A program made the translations under genes and the position numbers. A DNA stretch of 64,000 nt from Saccharicrinis carchari (lineage in GTDB: Bacteria > Bacteroidota > Bacteroidia > Bacteroidales > Marinilabiliaceae), in contig NZ_FXTB01000010.1 of NCBI RefSeq assembly GCF_900182605.1, forward strand, positions 1 to 64,000. Direction: 5' to 3'. Shown piece by piece: positions 7,839 through 17,139 of this stretch; the stretch's first letter is position 1; each line of letters begins with the position of its first letter. The notes beneath the pieces are model-generated. The model saw nothing but the letters and a program-made list of their open reading frames with translations. It made no database searches and had not been told where the DNA came from.

Positions 7839-9323
7839 ATGAAGAAAATAAAATATATCATATTATTTTTGGCTGTCACATTGCTTGGCTCGTGCGAGCT
7901 GGATATGCAGCCTGAAAGCGAATTGACCTATAATGGCTTCTGGGATACCGAAGAGGCGGCCAGGGCAGCCCACATCGGGATAGTTTCCAAGTATCGCGAT
8001 TATGCCTATACATTGTGGCGGATGGGAGAAATTAGATCCGACGTTTGGGGCGGTAACACCATTGAATCGCCATCAGAAGTTGATTTAATCAACAACAATA
8101 TTAGTGCAACAAATGTACCCTTTGGTAACTGGGCTAATTTTTACGGATTGATACATTATATCAATGATTTTTTAAAGAATGCCCCTAACGTAGCCTTTAA
8201 AAACGAAGGCGATTTAAATCACTTGTTAGGACAGGTATATGGTATGCGTGCCCATGTTTATTATACGATGCTTAGGGCATGGGGCGATGTACCTATTAAT
8301 ACGGAGCCGCTATTGGAAGTGAACCTGGAAACATTAAAAAAACCGCGCTCACCTAAAAGTGAAGTAATGGCTCAGGTTAAAGCAGATATTGCAAAATCAC
8401 TGGAATACTTTGGTACGGATAATAGCATGTGGAACGAGAAAAACGTTTATTGGTCAAAACCAGCTACCTTAGCTTTAAAAGGTGATGCTTACCTATGGTC
8501 GGGAAAAGTATTGGGAGGCGGAAATGCCGATTTTACTGAAGCGAAAACTGCATTGAATGATGTGAGTGGTCATGCCTTGGTGCCTTACAATGAACTATGG
8601 GGGCAAGGGAATGAATTTAACAATGAGTTTATCTTTGCCTTTGATTATCAGCAGGATCAGGCCGATAATTTTTACGGTTCGTTTACGGCCAGAGCAGTTG
8701 ATATTGCACCTTTAAGTGATGCTGCAGGTCAACCTTTAGGGGATTTGGTTGTGAATGGTGCCAGTAGGTTTGGGCCAACAGATAAAACAAATATTTTATT
8801 GGATGATATGGACGACCAAAGAAGCAACACATTTATTAAAATGTACACCGATGGTGCCGTGCATATTCCTTTTGTACCTGGTGAAGCAAGTTATAGCGGA
8901 GCTATACTTAAAAAGTTTTTGGGCATTATTGGCGATGACGGTTCAAGGTTTAACCACAATAACGTGCCCCTGTATCGTTATGCCGATGTGCTGCTTATGT
9001 TGGCCGAAGCAAAAAACAACCTGGGCGAAGATCCATCCGCTGAGATAAACGAAGTACGGGAACGCGCTTACGGCGATAATTTCAGTGGTAATGAATATGT
9101 CAATGCCTCACAAGAGGAAAATACCAAAGCCATCCTGGAGGAGCGATACAAGGAATTTATTGGCGAAGGAAAACGCTGGTGGGATTTGGTAAGAGCAGGC
9201 GACGGTATTGTTTTTGACGAGCTTGACGCACTTAGTGGGGCTGAAGCTTACAAAATTTATTATCCTATATCAGAAAGTATGTTGGCCAATGATGACCAGC
9301 TGGTACAAACAGAAGGTTACTAA
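7839..9323 (+). CDS. SusD/RagB-family surface glycan-binding lipoprotein
   Basis: This 494-residue surface lipoprotein caps the SusC pore and delivers glycan. The signal peptide ends in the lipobox LLGSC (Cys about 19). The helical tetratricopeptide-like fold is indicated by the RAHVYYTMLRAWGDVP, LYRYADVLLMLAEAKN and EERYKEFIGEGKRWWDLVRAGD segments, which are diagnostic of the family. It follows susC by 18 bases and is co-transcribed with it. A strong hairpin at 9426-9456 separates it from the sialidase gene, so susC and susD are probably made in excess over the downstream enzymes. Confidence 0.94.
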   Translation: MKKIKYIILFLAVTLLGSCELDMQPESELTYNGFWDTEEAARAAHIGIVSKYRDYAYTLWRMGEIRSDVWGGNTIESPSEVDLINNNISATNVPFGNWANFYGLIHYINDFLKNAPNVAFKNEGDLNHLLGQVYGMRAHVYYTMLRAWGDVPINTEPLLEVNLETLKKPRSPKSEVMAQVKADIAKSLEYFGTDNSMWNEKNVYWSKPATLALKGDAYLWSGKVLGGGNADFTEAKTALNDVSGHALVPYNELWGQGNEFNNEFIFAFDYQQDQADNFYGSFTARAVDIAPLSDAAGQPLGDLVVNGASRFGPTDKTNILLDDMDDQRSNTFIKMYTDGAVHIPFVPGEASYSGAILKKFLGIIGDDGSRFNHNNVPLYRYADVLLMLAEAKNNLGEDPSAEINEVRERAYGDNFSGNEYVNASQEENTKAILEERYKEFIGEGKRWWDLVRAGDGIVFDELDALSGAEAYKIYYPISESMLANDDQLVQTEGY

Positions 9324-9425
9324 GCTATTAAAATTAGGTAATAAGTTTTTTGTTTATTACTTATTATAAGCCATCTGAGTTGGATGTTAAATGTGTAACT
9401 TTATTGGCTTATCTCATTCCAATCT

Positions 9426-9460
9426 ATTCGGCCTTCCCTTTTTGGGGAGGCCGAATAACT
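9426..9460 (+). terminator. Hairpin terminator or attenuator after susD
   Basis: A 13-bp stem, ATTCGGCCTTCCC (9426-9438) against GGGGAGGCCGAAT (9444-9456) with one G-U pair and a T5 loop, sits 102 bases after the susD stop and 24 bases before the sialidase ATG. The sequence after it is AT-rich (ACTTATTTTT), so partial termination is plausible. Such hairpins after susD are consistent with high susCD expression relative to enzymes. Confidence 0.6.
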
Positions 9461-9480
9461 TATTTTTAAAAATACATATT

Positions 9481-11088
9481 ATGCGATTATCCTTTCTATC
9501 CCTTTTAATCTTAAGCCTGTTGCTGGGGGCATGTACCGCAAGCAAAACGCTCGACGACAGTAAAGAACTAACGGTGCAAACCCTGCGGGTTCCCGTGCTG
9601 GTCGAAAAAAGCGAAAACAAACTTTTAGAGTTCAACATCCAAAGCGATAGCGTTGCCGCCTTGAATGCTGTAAAGATATCTTTTGCCGGGGCAACCCCCC
9701 TGGGACAGTTAAAAGAGCTAACGCTTTTATACCATGATGGGGAGCAGAAACAGGCATTTGGCAAAGCCGTTGTCAATAATCAAGCAATAATCATAAATGG
9801 TACACAGGCCTTAAAAAACGGCGACAATAAATTTAGCCTTTCGCTGAGCGTTAACAGCGACATCAGCATAAGCGAAAAAATATTCATCAAAAATATCGAA
9901 TGTCATTTCGACAACGAAAAAATGGTAAGCCAATCCTTTACCGATGATAACGCCACATGGCGATTGGGCAATGTAACACGCGCCGCCGGACAGGATAACT
10001 GCGATACCTACCGCATACCCGGTCTCGTAACTACAAGTGCGGGTACATTGATAGCTGTGTATGATAACCGCTACAACAACAGTAAGGACTTGCAGGAAGA
10101 TATTGACATTGGCATGAGCCGTAGCACGGATGGTGGCCAAACCTGGCAGCCCATGCAGGTGATTATGGATATGGGCGAATGGGGAGGTAGATCCGAGAGG
10201 CTTAACGGAATAACCGACCCCAGTGTATTATACGATCATACCACCAATACCTTATGGGTAGCCGCCTTGTGGCTCAGTGGATACGACCATAATCAAATGG
10301 CCTGGTGGGCTTCTCAGCCGGGTATGAAACCTGACGTAACGGGGCAGTTTATGATTGCTAAAAGCACAGATGACGGCCTTACCTGGTCTGATCCTATAAA
10401 TATTACGGAGCAAATAAAAGATCCGGCCTGGCAATTGTTGCTGCAAGGGCCTGGTCGGGGTATCACCCTGGAAGATGGTACGCTGGTGTTTCCGGCACAG
10501 TTTAAAGCCGATATTGGCGAGAAAGCCTTAGACGGTGGACAATATACTTGTCATTCCACCATCGTGTACAGTAAGGATCAGGGGCAAACATGGACCATAG
10601 GCACAGGTGCCAAATCCAACACCACCGAAGCGCAGGTAGCCACCCTGAGTGATGGTACCCTGATGCTGAACATGCGTGACGACCGCAACCGCAAAGATAA
10701 ATCAGAAACCAACGGAAGAGCCGTGGCCACAACAAAGGACTTGGGGAAAACCTGGCAGATACATCCTTCATCCAATAGTGCTCTGCCCGAACCCAACTGT
10801 ATGGCCGGCTTTATCAGTGCGCCTGTAAAAATTGACGGTAAAACACAGCATGTGCTGTTTTTCTCCAATCCCAATAATAAAAAGCACCGGACCAACATGA
10901 CCATTAAAGCCAGCCTGGACGATGGCATGACTTGGCCCTATGAGCTGGAGCTAAACCAAACCGGCGGTTTTGGGTATTCCTGTCTTACTATGGTTGATGA
11001 TAATACGGTAGGAATCCTGTACGAGGGTGTAAAGGAGCTGTTTTTCCAGAAAGTACCCGTCACGGATATTATTAACGACATCAAATAA
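9481..11088 (+). CDS. Family GH33 exo-alpha-sialidase, lipoprotein
   Basis: This 535-residue sialidase releases terminal sialic acid. ATG at 9481 gives a lipoprotein signal with lipobox LLGAC (Cys18); longer frames lack a signal. An N-terminal beta-sandwich domain of the Bacteroides NanH type (about 25-165) precedes the six-bladed propeller. The propeller starts with the YRIPG motif, whose arginine (R178) binds the sialic acid carboxylate. Asp-box repeats are visible (STDGGQTW, STDDGLTW, SKDQGQTW, TKDLGKTW, LDDGMTW), and GYSCL holds the expected catalytic tyrosine. Total length matches Bacteroides/Tannerella NanH-type enzymes. Lipidation suggests the outer membrane or cell surface. Confidence 0.94.
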   Translation: MRLSFLSLLILSLLLGACTASKTLDDSKELTVQTLRVPVLVEKSENKLLEFNIQSDSVAALNAVKISFAGATPLGQLKELTLLYHDGEQKQAFGKAVVNNQAIIINGTQALKNGDNKFSLSLSVNSDISISEKIFIKNIECHFDNEKMVSQSFTDDNATWRLGNVTRAAGQDNCDTYRIPGLVTTSAGTLIAVYDNRYNNSKDLQEDIDIGMSRSTDGGQTWQPMQVIMDMGEWGGRSERLNGITDPSVLYDHTTNTLWVAALWLSGYDHNQMAWWASQPGMKPDVTGQFMIAKSTDDGLTWSDPINITEQIKDPAWQLLLQGPGRGITLEDGTLVFPAQFKADIGEKALDGGQYTCHSTIVYSKDQGQTWTIGTGAKSNTTEAQVATLSDGTLMLNMRDDRNRKDKSETNGRAVATTKDLGKTWQIHPSSNSALPEPNCMAGFISAPVKIDGKTQHVLFFSNPNNKKHRTNMTIKASLDDGMTWPYELELNQTGGFGYSCLTMVDDNTVGILYEGVKELFFQKVPVTDIINDIK

Positions 11089-11104
11089 GATGCGTGTTAA
11101 AAAC

Positions 11105-11154
11105 TGTCATGCTATTAGTACTCGGGATAAATACCGTGTGCTAATAGCATGACA
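11105..11154 (+). terminator. Long hairpin between the two sialidase genes
   Basis: Fourteen-base perfect arms TGTCATGCTATTAG (11105-11118) and CTAATAGCATGACA (11141-11154). The inner bases extend the stem to about 21 pairs with two imperfections around an eight-base loop. It lies 16 bases after the sialidase stop and is followed by AAATTTAG rather than a clean T-run. It may act as a transcription attenuator or mRNA 3'-end stabiliser, or be a REP-type element. The rest of this gap (11155-11338) shows nothing recognisable. Confidence 0.5.
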
Positions 11155-11338
11155 AATTTAGTTCCCGGCCCAGCGGCAGGCAGGTAAGCGATATATAAAT
11201 TTTCGAATTTATCAGTCAAATGCATCTTAAAAGACATGGTTGAAGGATAATGGTCGTTATTATTATGCAACACGTTTAATGGGATCGGGCAGTGCGAATA
11301 GTCATCTGTTTTAATTTAATACAATAAAAATTGCTCCA

Positions 11339-12466
11339 TTGAAAAACCTGATTTTTTTATTACCCCTCTTCATATCACTTCCCTTGTTGGCGCAGTATAA
11401 TGCTCAATTTGAAGAAGGACTAAAGGAAACGCACGACCTGTTTAACGCTTCAACAAACCCCGAAGTGTCCTGTTACAGAATACCAACCATTGTTACGGCA
11501 CCCAACGGCGATTTAATTTGTGCCATGGACGAACGGGTGCCCTCGTGTAACGACCTAAATAGGAATAAAGATATCAACATTGTTGTAAGGCGTAGCAAAG
11601 ACAACGGAAAGACGTGGAGTAAAATGGAAACCATAGTTGACTTTCCGTTGGGTAAATCCGCCTCCGACCCTTCCATGATCGTGGATGAGGTGACCGGGGA
11701 AATCTTCCTTTTCTATAACTGTATGGATTTGGACAAAGAAAGGGATGTGTATTATATGCACGTGTCAAAAAGTACCGACAATGGTAAAACATGGAGTAAG
11801 CCGGAGGATATTACCTCGCAGATAGCCAAGCCCGGTTGGCACAAAGATTTTAAATTTATTACTTCGGGCAGAGGTATCCAAACCCGCGACGGACGACTGT
11901 TGCATTGCATGGTCAACCTAAACAGCGGACTGCATGTGTTTGGTAGCGACGATCATGGCCAATCCTGGTTTTTTATCGATACCCCTATCAAACCGGCCAA
12001 CGAATCAAAAATAGTGGAGCTGGCAGACGGACGATGGATGATCAACAGCAGGGTAAACGGAAAAGGCATGAGGTATGTACATGTTTCGTCCGACCAGGGT
12101 ACTACATGGGAATCGCGAGCTGAACCGGCATTGGTTGATCCGGGATGCAATGCGAGCATAATACGCTACACGGCTATTGAGGATGGCTACCAGAAAAATC
12201 GTTTGCTTTTTGCCAATGCAAAAAAGAAAAAGGGAAGAAAGAAAATGACGGTACGTATCAGTTACGATGAGGGTCTTACATGGTCCAAAGGAAAAACAAT
12301 TTATAAAAAAGGGTCAGCGTACTCCTCATTAACTAAATTAAAAAATGGCGACATAGGCCTCTTTTTCGAGAAAGATGGATACAAGGAAAATCCATTCGTG
12401 AGTTTTAGCCTGGAGTGGTTAACCGATGGTAAGGATACTTACAAAAAACCAAAGCGAGATCAATAA
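11339..12466 (+). CDS. Second GH33/BNR-repeat sialidase, secreted
   Basis: This 375-residue enzyme is a compact single-domain sialidase. The best start is a TTG at 11339, which yields a clean signal peptide (MKNLIFLL...LLAQ); no in-frame ATG precedes the mature sequence. The CYRIPTIV motif supplies the first catalytic arginine. Asp boxes SKDNGKTW, STDNGKTW, SDDHGQSW, SSDQGTTW and SYDEGLTW mark the propeller, ANESKIVEL carries a candidate nucleophile-partner Glu, and GSAYSSL the candidate Tyr. It lacks the N-terminal sandwich domain and lipobox of the sialidase upstream, so it is probably periplasmic or released. It may act on a different linkage, or on O-acetylated or lactone forms. Confidence 0.85.
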   Translation: MKNLIFLLPLFISLPLLAQYNAQFEEGLKETHDLFNASTNPEVSCYRIPTIVTAPNGDLICAMDERVPSCNDLNRNKDINIVVRRSKDNGKTWSKMETIVDFPLGKSASDPSMIVDEVTGEIFLFYNCMDLDKERDVYYMHVSKSTDNGKTWSKPEDITSQIAKPGWHKDFKFITSGRGIQTRDGRLLHCMVNLNSGLHVFGSDDHGQSWFFIDTPIKPANESKIVELADGRWMINSRVNGKGMRYVHVSSDQGTTWESRAEPALVDPGCNASIIRYTAIEDGYQKNRLLFANAKKKKGRKKMTVRISYDEGLTWSKGKTIYKKGSAYSSLTKLKNGDIGLFFEKDGYKENPFVSFSLEWLTDGKDTYKKPKRDQ

Positions 12467-12563
12467 TTCGACCCCAAGCTTTACGCATTAACCTTGTATT
12501 GTCTTTGAAATGATGAGAATTATATCGTTTTAATTAGTGACATACTTTAAACAATCATCTACC

Positions 12564-14591
12564 ATGAAATATAAGCATACGTTCATTTTATTTATCGTTT
12601 TCCTTCTTAGCTTTTCCCCATTTATGGTTGTCGCTGAGTCTTTTCCCCACCTACTTCCCACACCCCAAAAAATTAGCTACGGTTCCCATTGGGTTACGGT
12701 GGCTGATGTTTCCATATCCTCCAAAAAACACAAGGAGCAGCTTGCATCATGGATAGGCGATATAGGATTGAATGTAAAGCGTAAGTCCAAAACAAAGTTG
12801 CGTCTGAATTATGTGGACAGGATCCAGGGAACCACAGTAAATCAAAACGAGGCCTATAAATTAACGGTAGCCGATGGCAAAATAAATATAGAAGCTGTTT
12901 CGGAACAGGGTGCCTATTGGGCTGTTCAAACACTCCGTCAGTTATTAATTGCCGCCGCGGATGGCTTTATGCTGCGCGAATGTGAAGTAGTGGATTGGCC
13001 GGCTTTCCGTGTCCGCGGTTTCATGCACGATGTGGGGCGGGGCTTTTTACCCTTTGAAGAACTGAAAAAACAAATCGCCTTGCTATCGCAGTTTAAAATC
13101 AATGTGTTCCACTGGCACCTCACCGAAGATATTGGCTGGCGCCTGCAAAGCAAAGTTTATCCCGAATTGACCGATAGCAGCAATTTTGAACGCTTACCGG
13201 GCAAGTATTACACCATTGAGCAAGCCAAAGAGTTGGTGAAATTCTGCCAGGAGCATCAGGTACTGCTGATACCCGAAATTGATATGCCCGGCCACAGTGC
13301 TGCTTTTACCCGTGCCTTGGGTCATGATATGCAATCGCCCGAAGGCATGCAACTACTGCGACCATTGATTGACGAAATAGGTGATATTTTTGCCGATGTG
13401 CCCTACCTGCATATCGGTACCGATGAGGTACGTTTTAGTAACCCCGATTTTGTACCGGTAATGGTGGCCTACATCCGCGCTCACGGTAAAAAGGTAATCA
13501 GCTGGAACCCCGGCTGGAATTATAAAACCGGGGAAATAGACATGATACAAATGTGGAGCTCAGGCGGAAAGCTGCATCCGGGCATCCCGGCCATTGACTC
13601 GCGACTGCATTACATCAACCACTACGATACCTTTGCCGATTTAGTGGGCTTGTACCACAGCAGTATTGCCAAAGCAAAACAAGGCAGCCCCGATATAGCC
13701 GGTAGTATTGTTGCCCTTTGGAACGACAGGCACGTAGATTCCGTGGAGGAAATTTTGGCTACCAATAGTTTTTACCCCAGCATGCTCACCCTTGCCGAAA
13801 GTGCATGGAAAGGCGGGCGGGAACAATATTTTTACGATCGAAGCTTGCAGATTGGAGCGGAGGGAAGTGCCGATTTTACATCCTTTAAAAATTTTGAAGA
13901 CAGGCTGCTGCATTATAAACACAGCACGTTTAAAGACGAACCCTTTCCATATATCAGGCAAACTAATGTTAAATGGCATATCACCGATGCCTTCCCCAAT
14001 GGGGGAGATTTGGCTAGCGTGTTTCCGCCTGAAGAGGAGCTGAAGTTACAATACGAATACGAGGGCAATACCTACAAAACACACCAAGCCATCGGTGCAG
14101 GGATTTATTTGCGGCATGTTTGGGGTACTTTGATTCCTGCTTTCTATTCCGATCCCAAACCCAACCATACGGCTTATGCCTACACCTGGGTATATTCGCC
14201 CCTTAAACAGGAAGCAGGCCTACAGGTACGTTTTCAAAATTATTCCCGCTCCGAAAAAGATCTGCCACCGCCACAGGGTAAATGGGATTATAAAGAGAGC
14301 CAAATATGGCTGAACGACATTGCCCTGTCCCCGCCCGTTTGGGATAACGATCACGCAGAAAAAACCAACGAAATAGCCCTGCGAAACGAGAATTGGGAGG
14401 GGCAAAAACCGCAGCTGGTTACCTTGCAAAAGGGATGGAATAAAATATTATTGAAACTGCCCGTGGGCCAGTTTACAACAAAGGAGGTGCGATTGGTAAA
14501 ATGGATGTTTAATGCGGTCCTCGTCACCCCCGATGGCAATAAAGCCCTCGATAACATTGTGTATTCGCCCAAGCGCGATTATCGACCGTAG
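12564..14591 (+). CDS. Second GH20-family hexosaminidase, secreted
   Basis: This 675-residue GH20 enzyme starts at the ATG at 12564 (signal peptide ending VVAES); a GTG nine codons earlier gives no signal. It has a GH20b N-domain (about 30-140), then the catalytic barrel with HWHLTEDIGWRL and the acid pair D287-E288 in HIGTDEV. The usual GGDE is GTDE here, a conservative change seen next to the catalytic Asp-Glu. The last 200 or so residues (AYTWVYSP, IWLND, GWNKILLKLP) look like a beta-sandwich carbohydrate-binding module that I cannot name. In this locus it probably removes the HexNAc exposed after desialylation. The flanking genes share its strand. Confidence 0.88.
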   Translation: MKYKHTFILFIVFLLSFSPFMVVAESFPHLLPTPQKISYGSHWVTVADVSISSKKHKEQLASWIGDIGLNVKRKSKTKLRLNYVDRIQGTTVNQNEAYKLTVADGKINIEAVSEQGAYWAVQTLRQLLIAAADGFMLRECEVVDWPAFRVRGFMHDVGRGFLPFEELKKQIALLSQFKINVFHWHLTEDIGWRLQSKVYPELTDSSNFERLPGKYYTIEQAKELVKFCQEHQVLLIPEIDMPGHSAAFTRALGHDMQSPEGMQLLRPLIDEIGDIFADVPYLHIGTDEVRFSNPDFVPVMVAYIRAHGKKVISWNPGWNYKTGEIDMIQMWSSGGKLHPGIPAIDSRLHYINHYDTFADLVGLYHSSIAKAKQGSPDIAGSIVALWNDRHVDSVEEILATNSFYPSMLTLAESAWKGGREQYFYDRSLQIGAEGSADFTSFKNFEDRLLHYKHSTFKDEPFPYIRQTNVKWHITDAFPNGGDLASVFPPEEELKLQYEYEGNTYKTHQAIGAGIYLRHVWGTLIPAFYSDPKPNHTAYAYTWVYSPLKQEAGLQVRFQNYSRSEKDLPPPQGKWDYKESQIWLNDIALSPPVWDNDHAEKTNEIALRNENWEGQKPQLVTLQKGWNKILLKLPVGQFTTKEVRLVKWMFNAVLVTPDGNKALDNIVYSPKRDYRP

Positions 14592-14931
14592 TTATAAAAC
14601 CTTATGGGTTTGATATTGTAAGGAAAGATGTGGGCTAAAGCCAAACATGTGTAACAACCCATATTGTGTGTTGTAATTTTCGTAATTTATAAAACAAATC
14701 TGAAATCACGCTTTCTGTTTTTTATAATTAGGCATGGCATTCATGTCGTGTATTCGTTTCATCAAGCACATCGGTTTTAACCGAAACATAAAATAGGAAA
14801 GATTTTTAACTCCGCCTTTTTAGGATGGGGTATGTGGTAGTAGGCAATCGGCTTCAGCCACTACTATTAATAGCGCAATCTGTATTGTAAATTGATATTT
14901 TAATGCAACAATCATTATCATCAATAACATC
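14592..14931. other. 340-bp non-coding gap upstream of the esterase gene
   Basis: No open frame with coding character is seen. The stretch 14829-14869 carries an imperfect hairpin-like segment (GTGGTAGTAGGC against GCCACTAC) of the REP kind. No TTTG/TAnnTTTG pair at correct spacing was found, so the esterase gene is probably read from upstream or from a promoter I cannot recognise. Confidence 0.5.
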
Positions 14932-17016
14932 ATGATAAAACAACTATCACAATTTCTCACCACTATTGCTATTTGGTTCCTCGGCGTCACTTTATGTGCT
15001 CAGCCCATCAAGGTGGCGTGTGTGGGCAATAGCGTTACCTATGGCTATGGTATTGAAAATCGAGAACAAAATAGTTATCCCGCGCAACTGCAAGGCTTGC
15101 TGGGCAATGATTATGTAGTAGGCAACTTTGGTAGGAGCGGCGCCACCCTTTTGCGCAATGGGCACCGCCCCTATATGCAGCAGCCGGAGTTTGAAGCGGC
15201 AATGCAGTTCCATCCCGATGTTGTCATTATATCTTTGGGGCTCAACGATACCGACCCGCGCAATTGGCCTAACTACCGCGACGAATTCATTTCCGATTAC
15301 ATGGCTTTGATCCAAAGTTTTAAACGTTCCGATGGCACTACTCCCGAAGTGTGGATTGGGCGGTTGACACCCATATTCCATACCCACCCCCGTTTTAAAT
15401 CGGGTACGCGCGATTGGTTTTGGCAAATACAGGAGACTATTGAGGTGGTGGCAAAAAATACGGGCGCCCGCCTTATCGATTGGCACACCCCGCTTTATGC
15501 CCGCCCCGACCTTTTTCCGGATGCGCTGCATCCTGTTAAGGAGGGCGCTACTATCATGGCCAATTTGGCCTATCAGCATCTGACGGGAGACTTTGGTGGC
15601 TTACAGCCCGCTGCTATATTTAGCGATCATATGGTGTTGCAACGAAATGCCACCATCCCTGTTTGGGGAACGGCCAATAGGGGCGAAAAGGTACGTGTAA
15701 AGCTGAACGGTAAGCAACGTTCATCCATTGCAGGTGCTGATGGCAAATGGCGCGTAGAATTACCGGCAATGGCTGCAGGCGGTCCCTATGCATTAATCAT
15801 AGAGGATAGCTCCGAAAAACTGGTTTATAAGGATGTAATGTTTGGGGAGGTTTGGCTTTGTTCAGGGCAATCCAATATGGAATTTCAGTTACAGCAATCG
15901 GCAAATGGTGACAAAGCCCTAAAACAGCAAATCCCTCAAAATATACGCTTGTTGCATTTTAAATCCTTGGCAGCCACAAACAATACGGCATGGGACAGCA
16001 CTATCTTAATCGGAGTAAACAATTTGGAATATTTGCAAGGACAATGGGCTGTGGCCAACAAAGAATCCTTGCCGAACTTTTCGGCCATTGCCTGGTATTT
16101 TGGCAGTGAGCTGGAGGCTGAGCTAAACGTGCCCATAGGATTAATTCAGATGGCCGTAGGAGGTTCGCCAACCGAAACATGGATAGATAGAAAGACCATA
16201 GAGTTTAATCCGGCACTGGTAAACATGCTTTACGATTGGAAAAACAACGACCACATTATGATGTGGTGCCGGGAGCGTGCCGCAATCAACATAAAACAAG
16301 CATCGAATAAAGGTCAGCATCATCCTTATCAACCCGCTTATCTTTATGAAGCGGGTATCCGGCGTTTGGTTGGATTTCCGATAAAAGGTGTGCTCTGGTA
16401 CCAGGGCGAATCGAATGCCCATAATGTGGAGCTGCACGAGGTTTTATTCCCTGCCTTGTTAGATAGCTGGCGAAGGGCATGGGACCGTCCAAATCTGCCT
16501 TTTTATTTTGCCCAACTATCGTCGTTGAACCGGCCTGGTTGGCCTCGTTTCCGGGACAGCCAAAGGCGCTTGGCTCAACAAATACCCCATACCGACATGG
16601 TAGTTACCAGCGATGTGGGCGACGAAACGGATGTGCATCCCACCCAAAAGCAGCCTGTTGGCGAACGCTTTGCCCGTTTGGCATTACATCAGCTCTATGG
16701 GAAAGAAGAGAGACCACACGGAAATATTAAGATTAAAAACGTGCATTCTCACAAGGGAACTTTAAGGATTAGCCTTGATAATACAAAGGAGTTACGTACT
16801 TTCGACGGTGAGCCGCTGAGGGAATTGCAAGTAGCCGGTACGGATGGATTGTTTCATCCTGCTAAGGCTACATTGAAAGGTAATGCGATTATAATAGAAA
16901 ATAAAGAAGGAGATATTAGCTGCGTGCGATACGGATGGAAACCTTATTCGCAAGGTAATCTGATAAACGAGGATGGGGTGCCCATGTCAACGTTTCAGAT
17001 TAATTATCCATTTTAA
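14932..17016 (+). CDS. Two-domain esterase: SGNH hydrolase plus sialate O-acetylesterase (SASA)
   Basis: This 694-residue secreted enzyme has a signal peptide ending near LCAQ. Residues about 25-220 are an SGNH/GDSL hydrolase (VGNSVTYG, NFGRSGATL, ISLGLNDTD, FPDALHPVKEG with the Asp/His pair). Residues about 226-690 are a SASA/DUF303 sialate 9-O-acetylesterase, with the nucleophile Ser314 in SGQSNMEF, WYQGESN, and DVHPTQK with the catalytic Asp-His. Removing O-acetyl groups lets the sialidases and the lyase act on acetylated sialic acids. Related bimodular esterases (NanS/EstA type) are known from Bacteroides and Tannerella. The two active sites may deal with different positions or regioisomers; that is inference. 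Confidence 0.9.
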   Translation: MIKQLSQFLTTIAIWFLGVTLCAQPIKVACVGNSVTYGYGIENREQNSYPAQLQGLLGNDYVVGNFGRSGATLLRNGHRPYMQQPEFEAAMQFHPDVVIISLGLNDTDPRNWPNYRDEFISDYMALIQSFKRSDGTTPEVWIGRLTPIFHTHPRFKSGTRDWFWQIQETIEVVAKNTGARLIDWHTPLYARPDLFPDALHPVKEGATIMANLAYQHLTGDFGGLQPAAIFSDHMVLQRNATIPVWGTANRGEKVRVKLNGKQRSSIAGADGKWRVELPAMAAGGPYALIIEDSSEKLVYKDVMFGEVWLCSGQSNMEFQLQQSANGDKALKQQIPQNIRLLHFKSLAATNNTAWDSTILIGVNNLEYLQGQWAVANKESLPNFSAIAWYFGSELEAELNVPIGLIQMAVGGSPTETWIDRKTIEFNPALVNMLYDWKNNDHIMMWCRERAAINIKQASNKGQHHPYQPAYLYEAGIRRLVGFPIKGVLWYQGESNAHNVELHEVLFPALLDSWRRAWDRPNLPFYFAQLSSLNRPGWPRFRDSQRRLAQQIPHTDMVVTSDVGDETDVHPTQKQPVGERFARLALHQLYGKEERPHGNIKIKNVHSHKGTLRISLDNTKELRTFDGEPLRELQVAGTDGLFHPAKATLKGNAIIIENKEGDISCVRYGWKPYSQGNLINEDGVPMSTFQINYPF

Positions 17017-17139
17017 TTAAGTACCATTTATGGTTTTAAGAAAAACCTAAAGGATGTGTGCCGGCCCGGTCTTTGACGCGATAGCAGATTAGTGATTTTA
17101 GATATACAAAAATTATAATTGAAATATATTAAATATAGC

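Noticed and set aside
14992-15579. 195-codon minus-strand frame
   Set aside because: Antisense to the SGNH domain of the esterase, which has clear motifs on the plus strand.
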